From an uncultured Bacteroidales bacterium (GTDB lineage Bacteria > Bacteroidota > Bacteroidia > Bacteroidales > Bacteroidaceae): 64,000 nucleotides of DNA. The DNA lies in the NCBI GenBank assembly GCA_949297215.1, contig CASFRV010000010.1, forward strand, positions 1-64,000. Direction: 5' to 3'. The stretch's first letter is position 1. Each line of letters starts with the position of its first letter. A program made the position numbers and the translations under genes. Below, one piece after another: positions 54,803-63,283 of this stretch. The notes below the pieces were generated by a model. The model saw only the letters and a list, made by a program, of their open reading frames with translations. It made no database searches and was not told the DNA's origin.

Positions 54803-57491
54803 TCAGCGGGTGAGGGCGGCCTTCAGGTGGACCGTGCCGCGGGCGTTGGCGGCATGCACCACGTAGATGCCGGCGGGCAGATGGCGCACGTCGACGCGGT
54901 TGCCGCGGCCGCGGGCCACGCAGCGCCCGTCGGTGGCATAGACGGCCACGCGGCAGGGCGTGGCGCTCTCGACGGTGATGATGCCGGCAGAGAGACGAAT
55001 GGCGGGACGGCCCTCGGCCTGCAAGCGGTCGACCGACGTGATGGGGCCCTCGTCGACGGTGCGGCCCACGGTGGCGGGCAGCACGCCGTCGGCCTCGGCC
55101 GTGAAGGTGAAGCTGCCGGCCGCGCCGGTGGTGGCCACGATGGCCGTGAGCTCACCGCTGAACAGGTGCATCTGCGGCTCCTGGAAGGGGTCGGTGCAGG
55201 TGGGATCGCCGTTGGCGGCGGCACGGAAGGCGCCCGCACCGTTCACGGCGAAGCGCACCAGATGGTCGGCGTCGGGCACGAGGTTGCCCTCGGCGTCGAG
55301 CATGCGCACGCGGATGTAGCACAGGTCGTCGGTGCCGGCGCGGAGCGCGAAGGTATCGGCCACGGCTTCCAGGCGATAGGGCTCGCCCGCGGTGTGCACC
55401 TCCTTTTCGGCCACGGCGCGGCCCTCGGCGTCGTAGGCCACGACGCGCAGCATGCCCGGCTCATACCGTACGTCGGGCCACATCAGGCGGTAGCGCTGCT
55501 GGCGCCTGAGCGCCTGCTCGTCGGCGGCCGTTGCGGAGTTTTCGGCCGTGATGGTCGTGTCTTTGGCCACGCGCCCCTGGCTCTTGCCGTTGACGAAAAG
55601 CTCGGCCGAGGGGTAGTTGGTGTAGACGAAAACGGGGTCACCTCGCCTTCGCGGCCGGGCCAGGTCCAGTGGGGCAGGACGTGGAGCGTTTCCTGCGCGG
55701 GGTTCCAGCGGCTGCGGTAGAGGTAGAAGCGGTCTTTGGGGATGTTGGCCAGGTCGATCATGCCGAAGTAGGACGAATGGCTGGGCCAGTCGGTGTCGTA
55801 GGGCGTGGGCTCGCCCAGATAGTCGAAGCCCGTCCACACGAACTCGCCCATCGTCCACGGCTTCTCGTCATGCCACACCCAGTCGTCCTCGGGCAGGTTC
55901 GACCAGCGGCAGCACTCCACGTCGTACGAGGAGGCCTGGTTGTCGTCGTAGGTGAGCATGGCGCCGCGGCGCACGGGAAACTTGTAGACGCCGCGGCTGC
56001 TCACGGTCGAGGCGCTCTCGGAGCCCAGCACGACCTTTTGCGGCAGGTTGTTGTAGTTGTTCTGATATTTGTGGGGCCGGTAGTTGAAGCCCGGCACGTC
56101 AAGGGCGGCGGCCACGCCGTTGGTGACCACCTGGTCAGCCGCGTCCATGCCCATCGTGACGGGGCGTGTGGGGTCTTCGCGGCGGCAGATGTCCCTGAGG
56201 CGGCGGGTCGTGGCGGTGCCCTGGGCGGCGTTATACTGCTCGGGCACCTCGTTGCCGATGCTCCACATGACGACCGACGGGGCGTTGCGGAAGTGGCGCA
56301 CGAGGTTCACCAGGTCGCGCTCGGACCACTCGTTGAAATATTTGTGGTAGCCGTTGGCCACCTTCGTGCCGGCCCATTCGTCGAACGACTCGGCTATGAC
56401 CATCAGCCCCATTTCGTCGCACAGGCGCACCAGTTCGGGCGAAGGCATGTTGTGGGCCGTGCGCACGGCGTTGGCCCCGACGTCTTTGAGCATGAGCAGG
56501 CGGCGGCGCAGGGCGCTCTCGTTGAGCGCGGCGCCGAGCGGGCCCAGGTCGTCGTGGTTGTTGATGCCCTTGAACTTCACGACGCGGCCGTTGAGCAGGA
56601 AGCCCTTGTGGGCCACCACCTCGATGCTGCGTATGCCGAAGCGCGTGACCACGCTGTCGCACAGGCGGTCGCCCCGGTAGAGGCGGCTCACGGCGCGGTA
56701 GAGACGCGGCGTGTCGAGGTCCCAGCGCTGCGGGGCACCGACGGTGAGCGTCTCGTCGGCCACGGTGTCGGTCAGCTCGTCGAGCGCCAGGCGCGACGAG
56801 GCCAACTCGCGTCCCTGCGGGTCGACGATGTGCGCCGTCAGGTGGTAGCCCCCGGCCCCCTCGGGCAGCGAAAAGGACGTCCGCACGTTCACCTCGGCGC
56901 GCTCGTCGGAGATGACGGGCGTGGCGACCTGCACGCCCCACGTGGGTATGTGGGCGCGGTCGGTGACGAGCAGATGGACGTTGCGGAAGAGCCCGGCCCG
57001 GGGTACCAGCGCGACTGCCCCTTCTCGTTGTAGAGGCGCACGGCCAGCACGTTGCCCTCGGCCTTGACGTAGGGCGTGATGTCGAGCGTGAAAGCGTTGT
57101 ATCCATACTCCCAACCGCCTGCCTTCTCGCCGTTGACGTACACGGTGGGGTGGCTCATGGCGCCGTCGAAGCGCAGTTCGACGCGGCGCCCCTCGGCAAA
57201 CGTGGGCACGTCGAAGTGGAGGCGGTACCAGCCGGTGTTGGCAAAGAAGAGACCGCCCGTCTTACCGCCCGCAGGCGTGTCGTTGTCGGGGCTGAAGGCC
57301 GAGGTGATGGCCCAGTCGTGGGGCACGCTCACGACCTGCCATTTGCTGTCGTCGGTCGTTGGCCGTGCAAAAAACGAGGCATCGCCCAGGAGGAAGCGCC
57401 ACCCGTCTTTCAGCGTGGTTTCGACGCGCTGTGCCGAAGCACCCATGCCGGCCAGCAGCATGGTGCAGAGAAGTAAGGGTCGTTTTTTCAT
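54803..57491 (-). pseudogene. GH2 beta-galactosidase interrupted by two -1 frameshifts
   Basis: Three frames together encode one GH2 enzyme of about 896 residues. The first part (56889-57491) has a signal peptide (to about SAQ) and the sugar-binding domain. The middle (to about 55635) holds the jelly-roll and TIM barrel, with acid/base Glu in WSIGNEVPEQY and a probable nucleophile Glu in VLGSESAS. The last part (54803 onward) has the DUF4982/Ig-like domains and a C-terminal T9SS-type sorting domain. The breaks fall near 56997-57003 (CCCCGGG junction) and 55634-55637 (run of four Gs); one added base at each restores the frame. All other family features are intact, so either sequencing error at homopolymers or very recent inactivation is likely. 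Confidence 0.85.
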
Positions 57492-57755
57492 ACCGATAAG
57501 GTGTTAGAAGGTGAGTAAAAAGTCGAGTCGTAGCCCGCCGCGCCCCACGGCACGGCGGGACAGGCCGTCTCACGGCAACAAAGATAAGATATGGGGAAGA
57601 AAAGGAAACGATTTACACTGCACAGGACCGGGGCGGCGTGCGGCGGGGGATGAGAGCACCATGCGGCGGAATATGGCCGCGAGGCCTGCGGCGCGTGTGC
57701 CATGCGGACATCCACCCTCGTCGCAGCATCCTCGCTGCGAGCCGAATATCTTTTG
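57492..57755. other. Intergenic interval between the GH2 gene and prmC
   Basis: Divergent intergenic DNA with no convincing gene. It ends in the prmC promoter; I found no clear promoter for the GH2 gene. Confidence 0.4.
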
Positions 57756-57763
57756 TATTTTTG
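57756..57763 (+). promoter_or_regulatory. Promoter -7 element of prmC
   Basis: TATTTTTG is a perfect TAnnTTTG match 25 bases before prmC. A full AAGGAGG ribosome binding site (57774-57780) lies 7 bases before the ATG; such strong Shine-Dalgarno sequences are unusual in Bacteroidetes. Confidence 0.65.
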
Positions 57764-57787
57764 CGCCCGAAACAAGGAGGAATATTC

Positions 57788-58624
57788 ATGGACAGGCTTT
57801 ACAGACAGATTGTTGACGCGCTCCCGTCCGAATACGATGCGCGCGAGGCGCGGGCGGTGGCCCTGCTCGTGCTCGAAGAGGCCTTTGGCATCGGGCGGAC
57901 GGAGCTCTACGCCGGCACGGCGCGGGCCCTCACGGCGGCCGAGCACGTGCGGCTCGACGCCCTCGTGGCGCGGCTGGCGGCGGGCGAGCCGGTGCAGTAT
58001 GTGCTCGGCACGTGCCGGTTTTGCGGTCTGCGCCTGCGCGTCACGCCCGACGTGCTCATCCCCCGCCCCGAGACTGAGGAAATCGTCGACCGCGTGCTCC
58101 GCGCCGAGGCCGGCCGCCCCCTGCGCGTGCTCGACGCCGGTACGGGCAGCGGCTGCATCGCCGTGGCGCTGGCACGGGAGCTGGCCGGCGCAAGCGTCGA
58201 GGCGTGGGACCTGTCGGAGGCCGCTCTGGCCGTGGCCCGCGCCAACGCCGACGCCTGCGGGGCCCGTGTGCGCTTCTGTCGCCGCGACCTGCTGGCGCCG
58301 CCGCCCACGGGGTGCTCGTTCGACGTGGTGGTGAGCAACCCGCCCTACGTCTGCCGGCGCGAGCGGGCCGCGATGGACGGCCGCGTGCTGCGCTACGAAC
58401 CCGCGAGCGCCCTCTTCGTGCCCGACGACGACCCCCTGCTCTTCTACCGCGCCCTCTCCGCCCTGGGCCGTGCCGTGCTGCCCCCGGGCGGACGCATGTA
58501 TCTCGAAACGAACCGCGCCTACGGCCGCGACGTGTGCGACCTGCTGCTCGCCGACGGCTACGCCGACGCCCGCGTGAGCCGCGACAGCTACGGCAACGAC
58601 CGCCTGGTGACGGCCGTGCGCTGA
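57788..58624 (+). CDS. prmC: Release-factor glutamine N5-methyltransferase
   Basis: The 278-residue enzyme methylates the GGQ glutamine of peptide-chain release factors. It has the N-terminal helical domain with EPVQYVLG, the LIPRPETEE segment (about 90-98), the SAM-binding VLDAGTGSGCIAVAL loop (about 114-128) and the catalytic NPPY (184-187). The start is fixed by a strong ribosome binding site at 57774. It is monocistronic and is followed 25 bases later by dispersed element copy 4. Confidence 0.95.
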   Translation: MDRLYRQIVDALPSEYDAREARAVALLVLEEAFGIGRTELYAGTARALTAAEHVRLDALVARLAAGEPVQYVLGTCRFCGLRLRVTPDVLIPRPETEEIVDRVLRAEAGRPLRVLDAGTGSGCIAVALARELAGASVEAWDLSEAALAVARANADACGARVRFCRRDLLAPPPTGCSFDVVVSNPPYVCRRERAAMDGRVLRYEPASALFVPDDDPLLFYRALSALGRAVLPPGGRMYLETNRAYGRDVCDLLLADGYADARVSRDSYGNDRLVTAVR

Positions 58625-58648
58625 GGCCCGGACGCCGTCCGCCGCCCG

Positions 58649-58995
58649 GGTTTTTAACACGGAGAATCGATTATTTTCGACCGACTGCGCCGACGCTCGC
58701 AAATGAGCGAAAATCAGAAACGCTTGATAATGAAGAACAAACCTCGCAGGCCTTCCCGCAAACGCCGCGGCGAAGGCCTTTTTTGACGCTATATGGCACA
58801 AATCGGGCCCATTTTTCCATCAGAAAGTGGCCTTGGAAGCGAAAATCCAAGGGATGGAACGCCCGATCCATGGAATGGAAACAGAAATCCATGGGACGGA
58901 TCGATGGAGATATCCCATCGCGCCGCATTTCCAACGCTAAAAGGCGGCGTCCCACGCGTGTCCGCATTAACAGAGTGACATATAGCGCACAAGGG
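58649..58995 (+). repeat. Dispersed intergenic element, copy 4
   Basis: It shares every block with copy 3: TTTTTAACACGGAGAATCGA, GCTCGCAAATGAGCGAAAATC, an internal terminator, CTATATGGCACAAATCGGG, CCATTTTTCCATCAGAAA, three 21-base units starting at 58845, 58866 and 58887 (ATCCAAGGGATGG, ATCCATGGAATGG, ATCCATGGGACGG), and GTGTCCGCATTAACAG followed by CATATAGCGCACA. It lies directly after prmC in the same orientation. Confidence 0.8.
58748..58784 (+). terminator. Terminator inside element copy 4 (prmC end)
   Basis: AGGCCTTCCCGC pairs with GCGGCGAAGGCCT (one mismatch) and is followed by six Ts. It is the first intrinsic terminator after prmC and is the homologue of the one in copy 3. Confidence 0.75.
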
Positions 58996-59041
58996 TGCGC
59001 GGCGGCAAAGGCGTACCCCCGCCCGCAGGGGAAATCCGCCT

Positions 59042-59156
59042 TAGGAGGGACACCATCCTGGCGTCCGTCACCGTCCGAACGGGCCAATTGCGAGCGAGAA
59101 ATGCCGCGTCGGGGCAGCCCCCGAGCGTGGTGGACGTTAGGATGGCGTCCCTCCTA
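59042..59156. repeat. Inverted repeat pair
   Basis: TAGGAGGGACACCATCCT (59042-59059) recurs inverted at 59139-59156 with one mismatch over the matched arms, extended by CGTCC on the inner side. The intervening 80 bases have no gene. Confidence 0.65.
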
Positions 59157-59195
59157 TGACGGCATCCCACGCGGAAAGGAAACCGTGCGGCAGGC

Positions 59196-59345
59196 GACCC
59201 CATAGGGGGCGAACCTTCTATAACTGCGGGCGAGCCAAAGGAGAACCCGCGGACACACCCCACCCCACAATAGGACCCCATGGGGGTCCAACTTCCCATT
59301 ACCGCGGGTAGGCCGCAGGCACACCCGCGGATCGCTCCTCCCCCG
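59196..59345. repeat. Tandem imperfect repeat with 78-bp period
   Basis: Unit A starts at 59196 with GACCCCATAGGGGG and contains CTGCGGG and ACCCGCGGA; unit B starts at 59274 with GACCCCATGGGGG and contains ACCGCGGG and ACCCGCGGA in the same order. Each unit also has internal short dyads. No coding function is visible. Confidence 0.6.
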
Positions 59346-59599
59346 CTCGGGGCACAGCCCCACTTCGACATTCTCCCCCACCGCCCGCCGGCCAGCCACA
59401 CCTATATATTTATATAATACGCGCGCGCGTATGTTGGCTCCCCGCACGCAGGGACGGCTGCAAATATTCCTGATTTTTCTTGGCCCATCAAAACATCTGC
59501 CATAACTTTGTCCGCATAAAACGTAAATATCCGTGCCTATGACATAAAATCTGCTATCGAAGCAGGACACATACTCAGAAAAGAGCGTTTGCTTCACGT

Positions 59600-59790
59600 C
59601 CCACAGCTGAGAACCTGGAAAATTCGCTGCTACGCATGGGAAATGTAAGTAAAGCGTTCACGCCCGAAGGCGTGAACCAACATTGCATTTCGATGTAGCG
59701 GGCAATTCCAGGGCCTTCAGTTGGGAATGCGAGCTTGGTTCCCGCCTTTTTGCGTATGCCTGCCCCAACTGAAGACCTGGAATTTTTATT
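59600..59790. repeat. Long imperfect palindrome with a third arm copy
   Basis: A perfect 9-bp stem GTTCACGCC/GGCGTGAAC with a CGAA loop (59656-59677) sits at the centre of a larger imperfect inverted repeat with arms of about 60 bases. The outer parts are CCCACAGCTGAGAACCTGGA (from 59603) and, inverted, TCCAGGGCCTTCAGTTGGG (to about 59725). A third related arm, CCCCAACTGAAGACCTGGAA, follows at 59762-59781. The whole lies just upstream of the gene at 59837, in its probable leader. Confidence 0.65.
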
Positions 59791-59836
59791 ATCGGCCGCG
59801 GAACCCGGCCAACTTTTCAATTTTCACTGTACCAAC

Positions 59837-62800
59837 ATGAAAAAACTTCTAACCTTACTTCTCTTCCTCGCCCCCGCCATCATGGCGCGGGCCGAGGAGG
59901 TGACGCTCTGCCTGCGCGACCTAAGCGGCGGAGTGATGTCGGAGTTTCCGTTTCAGATGAAAGGCTACGAAAACTACACGACAGATGCCGAAGGCTGCGC
60001 CACGGTGGACCTCAGCCCCGGCGAAAACCAAATTCAGTATGACCATGGCTTTACCAACTTTGAGTGGGACGGCACGCAGACGCGCGTCGACGTGAACATC
60101 ACCGAAGGCTACTGGATGACCGTGCGACTCACGGGCGCCGACGAGAGCGAGGCCGACGCCTTGCGCGAGGCTACATTCCGCGTGTTCGACGACGCTTACA
60201 GCAATCCCTGCTCCATCGGCGAGGACCTGACGGTCCACTTCTGGCTCACACCCGCATACGTGCAGGGCGGCACGTGGAGCTATCAGCTGGACAGCCCGAA
60301 ATATCCCACGCCGCGCACGCCCGTCGACCTGACGGCCACGGGCAACCACCCGGCCGTCGACCTGCGCGAGGGGCGCACGCCCGTCGACATCGCCCGCCCC
60401 CTCGGCGTGGGCGGCACGCCCCTGACGGCGGGAAGCATCGGCATCAGCCAGGACGACAGCCGCGGCTACCCGCTCATGGTTTCCATTTCCTTAGACGAAA
60501 TCCCCGGGGGCGGGGCTTACCGCTCGTGGATGCTGCCCGGCACGTACGATTTCTCTTTACGCCCCGAAGGCAACTATTTGGGGCGGTTAGAGAAATTCAC
60601 CATCGGCGCCGAGCCGGCCACGGTGGCCTTCGACCTGAGCCGGAGCGTGCGCCTCGACGTGCATCTCATCGGCTATGACGGCAAGCCCATCGCCGGCCGT
60701 GACGTCAACATCTACTCCACCGACCGCTCTGAGAGCGAATTTGTAGAAATATCCGGAGGCGCCACCACCAACGCCGAGGGCGTCGCCACCGTCTACGCCA
60801 CGCCGGGCCAGTACCGCGCAAACGTAAACTTCTACTTCGCCCCCCTCTTCCCCTATCCCACGGATCCCTGTGGCGAAACCTACTTTGACGTGCCGGAAGG
60901 CGAGACGGCCGAGGCCACCATCAGCTTCGAAAGCTACACGGCCTTCCTTGTCACCGTCAAGGGCCTGGACGAAAGCATCTCGCCCAGCTGCGAGTTCCAA
61001 TACAAGGAGGCAGGCAGCGAGTATTGGAGCAGCATCTCCCTCCGTGAAGACTACGACTTCGAGGGCGAGGGCCGCCGCTACGGCACCCTCACGCAGACGG
61101 ACGGCCCCTTGTCGGGGCGCCTGCACGTGGACGTGGCCAGCTGGGGGCTGCCCGCGGGCTCTCCCCTTTACGTCGACCACTACCAGCCCGTGGCCACCAC
61201 CGAGGGCGGCGTCGTCACGGAGATAGACCTCGCGGCCATGCAGGACGTCACGCTGCGTGCGCCCGAGGGCTACCGCTTCTACTCCGGGCTCTTCATCGAC
61301 GGCGAGGAATACACCTTTGGCTATTCGGACACGGGCGAGCCCATCACGGCCATCGCGGCCCGCATCATGCCGGGCGAGCACACGTGGCAGGCCACGCTCA
61401 CCTCGACCGACGGCGCCACGCGCTATCCCACGGGCACGGTGCAGACGTTCACCGTGGCCGACGCGCCATTGGACGTGACCTATGCGTTTGACGCGGCCGA
61501 CTATCCCGGCCTGAGCATCACGGTGAAGGACGTGGACGGCACGCCCGCGGCAGGCTTCTACGTGGGCCTGGAAAACGTCGGGACGGGCGACTGGGGCGAG
61601 CTCTCCACCGACGCCGAGGGCCGCGGCACCTACTTTGTCGACAGCCCGGGCACCTACCGCGTCGAGGTCTGCGACGCCGACGGGAACTACCTGCCGCAGA
61701 CGCTCACCGTCGAGCTGAACGAAGGCATGACGGAGCGCACCGTGAGCTTCGAGGGCTGGCACAGCTTCACCCTGCAACTGCCCGACCTGTGGCGGTATGC
61801 GCCGGAGGCAAGCACGGCCACCGTCACCTGGACGTCGGGCACCGACCCCGACGACCCGCGCAACGGCACAGAGATGCACAACGAATGGCGCAGCGGGGAG
61901 CAGCCCGACGAATGGACGCAATGGCTGCCGGCCGGCAACCTCGCCGTGCGCTACACGGCGCGCGACAACAACGGCCCCATCGTGGATGCCACCTCGCAGA
62001 CGGCCATGCCCGCCGAGAACACGACGTATGCCGTCAACCTCGCGAACCATCACCGCGTGGGCTACGTGGCAGGCGACGGCACGACCGCACGCCCAAGCTA
62101 CGTGACGCTCTACCATATCGGAAGCGACGGGCGCCGCACGCCCGCGACGGGATACCTGCTGCCCGACGGCACGTATTTGGCCTATTACGCCCCCTTCGAC
62201 ACCTACTCTGACAGCCGTTTCCGCGAAAACTGCGACAGCGTGGTCTTCGACATGGCCGGGGTCGACCGCGAGGTGCGCTTCAACGTGAGCCGGGACGACT
62301 ACGCCCTCACCGAGCTCACCCACTACGACAAGCGCATAGCCGCGGCAGAGCTCGGCATCCCCAGCGACCCGCGTTGGGCTTCGGTCTACATCAATGAGTA
62401 TGCCCAGTTCTACCTGTTGCCCGGCCGCGACTACTCCTACTACATCCGCGACCTGATCGTCTATGCCGACAACGGCGACGCCCTCTGGTACTACACCCTG
62501 CCTGAACCGCGCTCGCTGCGCGTGGACGAGAATGACCCCTACGTGGCCATCCCCCTGGACGACTACCGCCTCGTCGACCTGCGCGGCACGCTCGACGGCA
62601 CGCCCGTCGACGGCTACTACCTCATCCAGGCCACGGGCGGCCTCACGGCCGGAAGCTCTGCCTACGGCACCGCCGACGCCCACTTCGCCCTGCGCCCGGG
62701 CAGCTACACCGTCATCGTGGAACGCTCCTCCGACGGCACGCTGCTCTACGGCCGCACCGACGTGACGGAAGAGACGGCCGACGGACGCATGACCGTTGAG

Positions 62801-63067
62801 CTCTCGACCGAGCCCACGAGCATACGCGACGCTGCCACGGCCGGCGCCATGCCCGAGGCACGGCCCACGGACGGCGGCATCGCCATCAGCGGCGCGGCCG
62901 GCACGCCCATCGGCGTGGACGTCTACACCGCCGACGGACGCACGGCCCTGCGCACCACGGCAGCCGACGGCGAGACCATCGGCACGAAGAGCCTGCCCGC
63001 AGGCGTCTACGTGGTGCGCCTCACGCAAGGAAACACCGCCAAGACGCAGCGCGTCCTCGTGCGCTGA
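59837..63067 (+). CDS. Large secreted beta-rich repeat protein with T9SS-type sorting domain
   Basis: From ATG 59837 the product is 1076 residues with a signal peptide (MKKLLTLLLFLAPAIMARAE). It is made of successive Ig-like or carboxypeptidase-regulatory-like modules with TTDAEGCATVDL, TTNAEGVATVYATPG and STDAEGRGTYFVDSPG cores, separated by beta-rich linkers. The last 80 or so residues (GIAISGAAG..., VDVYTADGRTAL, LPAGVYVVRL, ending RVLVR) are a type A T9SS sorting domain. It should be a cell-surface protein of unknown role. The frame is open 102 bases upstream but only the 59837 start gives a signal peptide. The leader contains a long palindrome. Confidence 0.8.
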   Translation: MKKLLTLLLFLAPAIMARAEEVTLCLRDLSGGVMSEFPFQMKGYENYTTDAEGCATVDLSPGENQIQYDHGFTNFEWDGTQTRVDVNITEGYWMTVRLTGADESEADALREATFRVFDDAYSNPCSIGEDLTVHFWLTPAYVQGGTWSYQLDSPKYPTPRTPVDLTATGNHPAVDLREGRTPVDIARPLGVGGTPLTAGSIGISQDDSRGYPLMVSISLDEIPGGGAYRSWMLPGTYDFSLRPEGNYLGRLEKFTIGAEPATVAFDLSRSVRLDVHLIGYDGKPIAGRDVNIYSTDRSESEFVEISGGATTNAEGVATVYATPGQYRANVNFYFAPLFPYPTDPCGETYFDVPEGETAEATISFESYTAFLVTVKGLDESISPSCEFQYKEAGSEYWSSISLREDYDFEGEGRRYGTLTQTDGPLSGRLHVDVASWGLPAGSPLYVDHYQPVATTEGGVVTEIDLAAMQDVTLRAPEGYRFYSGLFIDGEEYTFGYSDTGEPITAIAARIMPGEHTWQATLTSTDGATRYPTGTVQTFTVADAPLDVTYAFDAADYPGLSITVKDVDGTPAAGFYVGLENVGTGDWGELSTDAEGRGTYFVDSPGTYRVEVCDADGNYLPQTLTVELNEGMTERTVSFEGWHSFTLQLPDLWRYAPEASTATVTWTSGTDPDDPRNGTEMHNEWRSGEQPDEWTQWLPAGNLAVRYTARDNNGPIVDATSQTAMPAENTTYAVNLANHHRVGYVAGDGTTARPSYVTLYHIGSDGRRTPATGYLLPDGTYLAYYAPFDTYSDSRFRENCDSVVFDMAGVDREVRFNVSRDDYALTELTHYDKRIAAAELGIPSDPRWASVYINEYAQFYLLPGRDYSYYIRDLIVYADNGDALWYYTLPEPRSLRVDENDPYVAIPLDDYRLVDLRGTLDGTPVDGYYLIQATGGLTAGSSAYGTADAHFALRPGSYTVIVERSSDGTLLYGRTDVTEETADGRMTVELSTEPTSIRDAATAGAMPEARPTDGGIAISGAAGTPIGVDVYTADGRTALRTTAADGETIGTKSLPAGVYVVRLTQGNTAKTQRVLVR

Positions 63068-63252
63068 CCGCACGGACGGCGCCCCGCACCCTCCATCCGA
63101 CGCCCCGCACGGCCCCTGCCGCGCGGGGCGTCCCGTTTTGACGGCGCTGCCGCGGAAGCTGCGGCCCGGCCTGCGGCAGCCACCTCACGCGGAAGGGGCG
63201 CGGCAGGGGCAATTCGCACGGCGGGGACGAAGCATCCTGCGGGAAAAAGGCG

Positions 63253-63260
63253 TAACTTTG
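63253..63260 (+). promoter_or_regulatory. Promoter -7 element of sbcD
   Basis: TAACTTTG is a perfect TAnnTTTG match 23 bases before the sbcD start. Confidence 0.65.
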
Positions 63261-63283
63261 CACCCGGTAAAAACGATTGAGAC

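Noticed and set aside
59195-59345. CRISPR array
   Set aside because: There are only two imperfect units with a 78-bp period, no uniform spacers and no cas genes nearby.
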